Positions 33,620-35,900 of a DNA stretch of 35,900 bases are shown here, piece after piece. This DNA comes from JAHIQC01 sp964565645. Its GTDB lineage: Bacteria > Actinomycetota > Coriobacteriia > Anaerosomatales > JAHIQC01. Made by a program: the position numbers and the translations under genes. Every line of letters begins with the position of its first letter. The first letter of the stretch is position 1. The notes beneath the pieces were generated by a model. That model ran no database searches and was not told the origin of the DNA. It saw nothing but the letters and a program-made list of their open reading frames with translations. Where the stretch lies: positions 1-35,900 of the forward strand of contig CAZMFQ010000017.1 of assembly GCA_964565645.1 (NCBI GenBank), given 5' to 3'.

Positions 33620-34290
33620 GCGGCGTCCTGCTCGGGGACGATGCGGCCGTCGAGCACGCGGATGACGCGGTCGGCCTGGGCGGCCACGCCCGGGTCGTGC
33701 GTGACGAGTATGAGCGTCATGCCCGTCGCGCGGTTGATGTCCTTGAGCAGTTCGATGATGCGCCTCGAGTTCTCGGAGTCCACGGCCCCGGTCGGTTCGT
33801 CGGCGATGAGGATCCGCGGGTCGTTCACGAGCGCCCGCGCGATGGCGACGCGTTGCCGCTCGCCGCCGGAGAGCTTCGTGGGCAGGTTGCCCGTCCGTTT
33901 CTCAAGCCCCATCCTGCCGAGGAGTTCGCGCGCACGCTTCACGCGCTCGAGCCTCGGCATGCCCGATTCTACCAGCGGTATCTGTACGTTCTCCAGAGCC
34001 GTCAGCGTCGGGATCAGGTTGTGGAGCTGGAACACGAAGCCGACCGTGCGACGCCGGAACGACGCGAGGTCGCGCTCTTTCGCCAGGTCGACGCCGTCGA
34101 TGAGCACCTGTCCCGAGGTGGGTGAGTCAAGGGCGCCGAGCATGTGGAGCAGCGTCGACTTGCCGGAGCCGGACGGGCCGATGATGGCCACGAACTCGCC
34201 TTCCTCGATCGTGATGTCGACGCCGTCGAGCGCCTTGATCGCGCCGTCGTCGAAGTGGCGGGTCACGTTGCGGGTCTCGATGATGGCCAT
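33616..34290 (-). CDS. MacB/LolD-type ABC ATPase (TetR-linked operon)
   Basis: A 224-aa ABC ATPase. Walker A is GPSGSGKST, followed by LLHMLGALDSPTSG; the Q-loop is VGFVFQLHNLIPTLTALENV, the signature LSGGERQR, Walker B ILIADEPTGAVD, and the switch His is in LVTHDPG. ATG 34290 follows GGAGATCC. It sits between its permease (55 bases upstream) and the TetR gene, which it overlaps. A second MacB-like ATPase in the window (28768) is related but belongs to a separate operon with an adaptor. Confidence 0.94.
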   Translation of the reverse strand: MAIIETRNVTRHFDDGAIKALDGVDITIEEGEFVAIIGPSGSGKSTLLHMLGALDSPTSGQVLIDGVDLAKERDLASFRRRTVGFVFQLHNLIPTLTALENVQIPLVESGMPRLERVKRARELLGRMGLEKRTGNLPTKLSGGERQRVAIARALVNDPRILIADEPTGAVDSENSRRIIELLKDINRATGMTLILVTHDPGVAAQADRVIRVLDGRIVPEQDAA

Positions 34291-34345
34291 GGTGGATCTC
34301 CTTTCAGCGCCGCGGCGCTTGTGGTTGGACGGACAGGATGCCGGG

Positions 34346-35461
34346 CTACTCGTAGCGCAGCGCTTCGATGGGCGAGAGGCTCGCGGCCTTCCAGGCCGGG
34401 TACAGCCCGCCGAGGATCGACACGAGGACCGCCACGAGCGTCGCGCGTCCCCACAGCTCCCACGAGTAGGCGGGGGAGAGGAAGGCTTTGACGGCCTCGG
34501 CGTTGGACAACGGCACGAGCACGGCCATCGCGAGCGCCGATCCGATCGCGACCGAGGCCAGCCCGATGATCACCGCCTCGCCCAGGACCATCGCTATGAC
34601 GGTGCGCCTGCGCCAGCCGACGGCCTTGAGCACGCCGATCTCCCGGACACGGTCGAACACCGAGATGATCATCGTGTTCATGACCCCTATGCCGCCGATG
34701 ACGATGGCGAGCGCCGAGATCATCCAGGTCGCGCCGTTGATGATCTCGGTGCCCTGGTCGGCGCGGGAGATCTCGTCGGCGTTCTTGATGGTGACCAGCT
34801 CGCCCGCGTAGTCGTCATCCAGGCGCGCGGTGAGTTCCTCGATATCGGTGCCCTTGGCGGCCTTCACGAACGCGAGCGTGACCTTGCCTTCGGTCTTGGT
34901 CTGGCGCTGCACGGTCTGAAGCGGCAACGCAGCGCCGCCGTCCTGGACCTGTTCGCCGGACTCGTAGATGCCCACGACGTCATAGGACGTGCCGAAGACC
35001 TCGAGGGTGTCGCCGACCGACTTGTCGAGCGTGGAGGCGGCCACCTTGCCGAGCAACAGTTCCTCGGAGCCGGCCCGAAACGCGCGGCCCTCGGTGATCT
35101 TGAACCCTCCGAACTCGAGGGCCGCAGGCTCGAGGCCGAGCGTCATGAAGTATGGATTCGAGCCGATCTGTGTCACGCCGAGGTTCACGCCGAGGACCTC
35201 GTCGACGCCGTCCTCCTCGGCCAGTTTCTCGAGTTGAGTCTGGTCGATGCGTGAAAGGGCAAGGTCGGAGCTGCCGGCCTGCGTGACGATGAAGTCCGCC
35301 TCGCCCGAGTTGATCACCCCCGAGAACGTCTCGCTCAGACCGTCGGCGACCGCCCCCAGCGCGATGATGGTCGCGATACCGATGCTGATGCCCAGCAGAG
35401 TGAGCAGCGTCCTGGTCTTCTGACGCAGGACGTTCTTGAAGATGAGCGCGCCCAGACGCAT
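34346..35461 (-). CDS. MacB/FtsX-type ABC permease (TetR-linked operon)
   Basis: A 371-aa permease. Helix 1 lies in NVLRQKTRTLLTLLGISIGIATIIALG (about residues 10-36). A periplasmic MacB-like domain follows (about 40-250), with a segment LALSRIDQTQLEKLAEEDGV. Three helices lie at about 255-365 with GIGVMNTMIISVFDRVREIG and VLKAVGWRRRTVI; the end is AWKAASLSPIEALRYE. ATG 35461 is chosen because GGAGGGGG lies just before it; a longer reading to 35476 begins inside that site. It is first in the operon, with the promoter and operator 56-100 bases upstream. No adaptor gene accompanies it, unlike the 27548-30878 operon. Confidence 0.92.
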   Translation of the reverse strand: MRLGALIFKNVLRQKTRTLLTLLGISIGIATIIALGAVADGLSETFSGVINSGEADFIVTQAGSSDLALSRIDQTQLEKLAEEDGVDEVLGVNLGVTQIGSNPYFMTLGLEPAALEFGGFKITEGRAFRAGSEELLLGKVAASTLDKSVGDTLEVFGTSYDVVGIYESGEQVQDGGAALPLQTVQRQTKTEGKVTLAFVKAAKGTDIEELTARLDDDYAGELVTIKNADEISRADQGTEIINGATWMISALAIVIGGIGVMNTMIISVFDRVREIGVLKAVGWRRRTVIAMVLGEAVIIGLASVAIGSALAMAVLVPLSNAEAVKAFLSPAYSWELWGRATLVAVLVSILGGLYPAWKAASLSPIEALRYE

Positions 35462-35516
35462 GAGAACCCCCTCCATACAGCGAGGGGGCCCTCTGCCCTC
35501 TCGCTCGCCGCAATAA

Positions 35517-35561
35517 TGACTGACAGTCAGTCAGTATGTTGCCCGGCAAGCGAGATGTCAA
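35517..35561 (-). promoter_or_regulatory. Sigma70-type promoter with overlapping TetR operator
   Basis: On the minus strand TTGACA (35561-35556), a 17-base spacer and CATACT (35538-35533) form a good promoter. The exact palindrome TGACTGAC-A-GTCAGTCA (35517-35533) starts at the last base of the -10 and covers the expected start point, so a bound dimer would block initiation. The operon it drives ends with a TetR gene. Confidence 0.8.
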
Positions 35562-35562
35562 A

Positions 35563-35576
35563 CGCGCTTCTGCGCG
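35563..35576 (-). terminator. Small hairpin after the CX4CH protein gene
   Basis: CGCGC (35563-35567) and GCGCG (35572-35576) form a 5-bp stem with a 4-base loop, 7 bases past the stop and followed on the minus strand by TTTGACA, which is also the -35 of the next operon. It is a weak terminator at best. Confidence 0.35.
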
Positions 35577-35583
35577 ATCGTGA

Positions 35584-35862
35584 TCAGTCGTCGAACTCGA
35601 AGCCCGCCGGAGCCTGACGCTGCGTCGCCACCGAGCCTCCGCGCGACGCGCCGCGTCCGCCCGATGTGGCGTGGCAGCTCGAGGCGGTGCATCCCGTGGC
35701 GGGGCACGTCTGGACCCCGGCCTGTCCGGTAGAAGCGCTGCTGCTCGCAAGCGACGTGTAGCTCCCGCCCGGGCTCACGAGAAGCACGATCCCGTAGACG
35801 GCCATGGCGGTCAGGGCGGTCGCGAACAGGACTGCGACGGCGTTTCTCAGATAGCGGTCCAT
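35584..35862 (-). CDS. Small membrane-anchored protein with CX4CX4CH motif
   Basis: A 92-aa protein I do not recognise. A membrane helix lies at about residues 8-29 (AVAVLFATALTAMAVYGIVLL); the rest is a Ser/Gly/Ala-rich extracytoplasmic tail. Cys53, Cys58, Cys63 and His64 form TCPATGCTASSCHATSGG. The last part, C-x4-CH, resembles the rare long haem-c attachment motif, but three cysteines plus one His could equally bind a metal. Acidic residues end the chain (FEFDD). ATG 35862 follows GGAGG. It is upstream of the TetR-controlled operon on the same strand, separated by 122 bases holding a promoter, so it is probably a separate unit. Confidence 0.7.
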   Translation of the reverse strand: MDRYLRNAVAVLFATALTAMAVYGIVLLVSPGGSYTSLASSSASTGQAGVQTCPATGCTASSCHATSGGRGASRGGSVATQRQAPAGFEFDD

Positions 35863-35900
35863 CGTGGCCTCCTAGGCTTGGGGGGTGCGGCGCGCGCCGC

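Noticed and set aside
31823..35254. 1143-codon open frame on the plus strand
   Set aside because: It crosses the kinase, TetR, ATPase and permease genes on the opposite strand, and its translation is Arg/Gly/His-rich with no domain.

Overview
The window is a high-GC, gene-dense bacterial chromosome segment with no rRNA, tRNA, IS element, phage gene or CRISPR array that I can see. The gene content (C-terminal cell-wall-binding repeat 2 surface proteins, two tungsten/molybdenum aldehyde ferredoxin oxidoreductases with MoaD/ThiF helpers, many MacB/FtsX-type ABC exporters, NarL-type two-component genes, a dual CDGSH protein) suggests an anaerobic actinobacterium, most likely of the Coriobacteriia/OPB41-like lineage. 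That placement is inference from gene content and composition; no marker gene here proves it.

Layout. 1-4463 (+): typA/bipA, cut at its 5' end by the window edge; a membrane histidine kinase with a solute-binding-protein sensor, whose ribosome-binding site lies inside a strong hairpin; an EamA-type transporter. 4559-13848: two large secreted surface proteins, each ending in three CWB2 repeats. The first carries an FG-GAP propeller; the second (1764 aa) carries a beta-helix and six tandem cadherin-like domains. Between them lie a two-domain CDGSH iron-sulfur protein (+) and a short TspO-like membrane protein (-). The second is preceded by a 310-base gap with a perfect palindrome and a structured leader. 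13932-17631 (-): a translationally coupled operon of an SCP2-like protein, an iron alcohol dehydrogenase and an aldehyde ferredoxin oxidoreductase (AOR). 17771-20859 (+): an ABC ATPase and an 8-TM FtsX permease. 20871-23900 (-): a second AOR followed by MoaD (Gly-Gly tail), a ThiF family-2 E1-like enzyme and a tail-less MoaD-like protein. 24019-26866: an AraC-methyltransferase DNA-repair protein (-), a PhzF-like isomerase (+) and AzlC/AzlD (-).

27016-35862 (-): sensor kinase and NarL-type regulator, then a MacA/MacB-type efflux operon (adaptor, ATPase, permease, small secreted protein). Upstream is a permease-ATPase-TetR operon driven by a recognisable TTGACA-17-CATACT promoter that abuts a perfect 17-bp palindrome, the likely operator of the operon's own TetR. 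At the right edge is a small membrane-anchored protein with a CX4CX4CH motif.

How they work together. The two AOR clusters point to tungsten- or molybdenum-dependent interconversion of carboxylic acids and aldehydes. The first is paired with an alcohol dehydrogenase; the second with ubiquitin-like sulfur carriers and their activating enzyme. The rest is envelope biology: surface display, export and its sensing. Many adjacent genes overlap by ATGA or GTGA, so translational coupling is the rule here. Most strikingly regulated are the 1865 kinase gene (occluded ribosome-binding site), the 8554 gene (structured leader) and the 35461 operon (promoter/operator).
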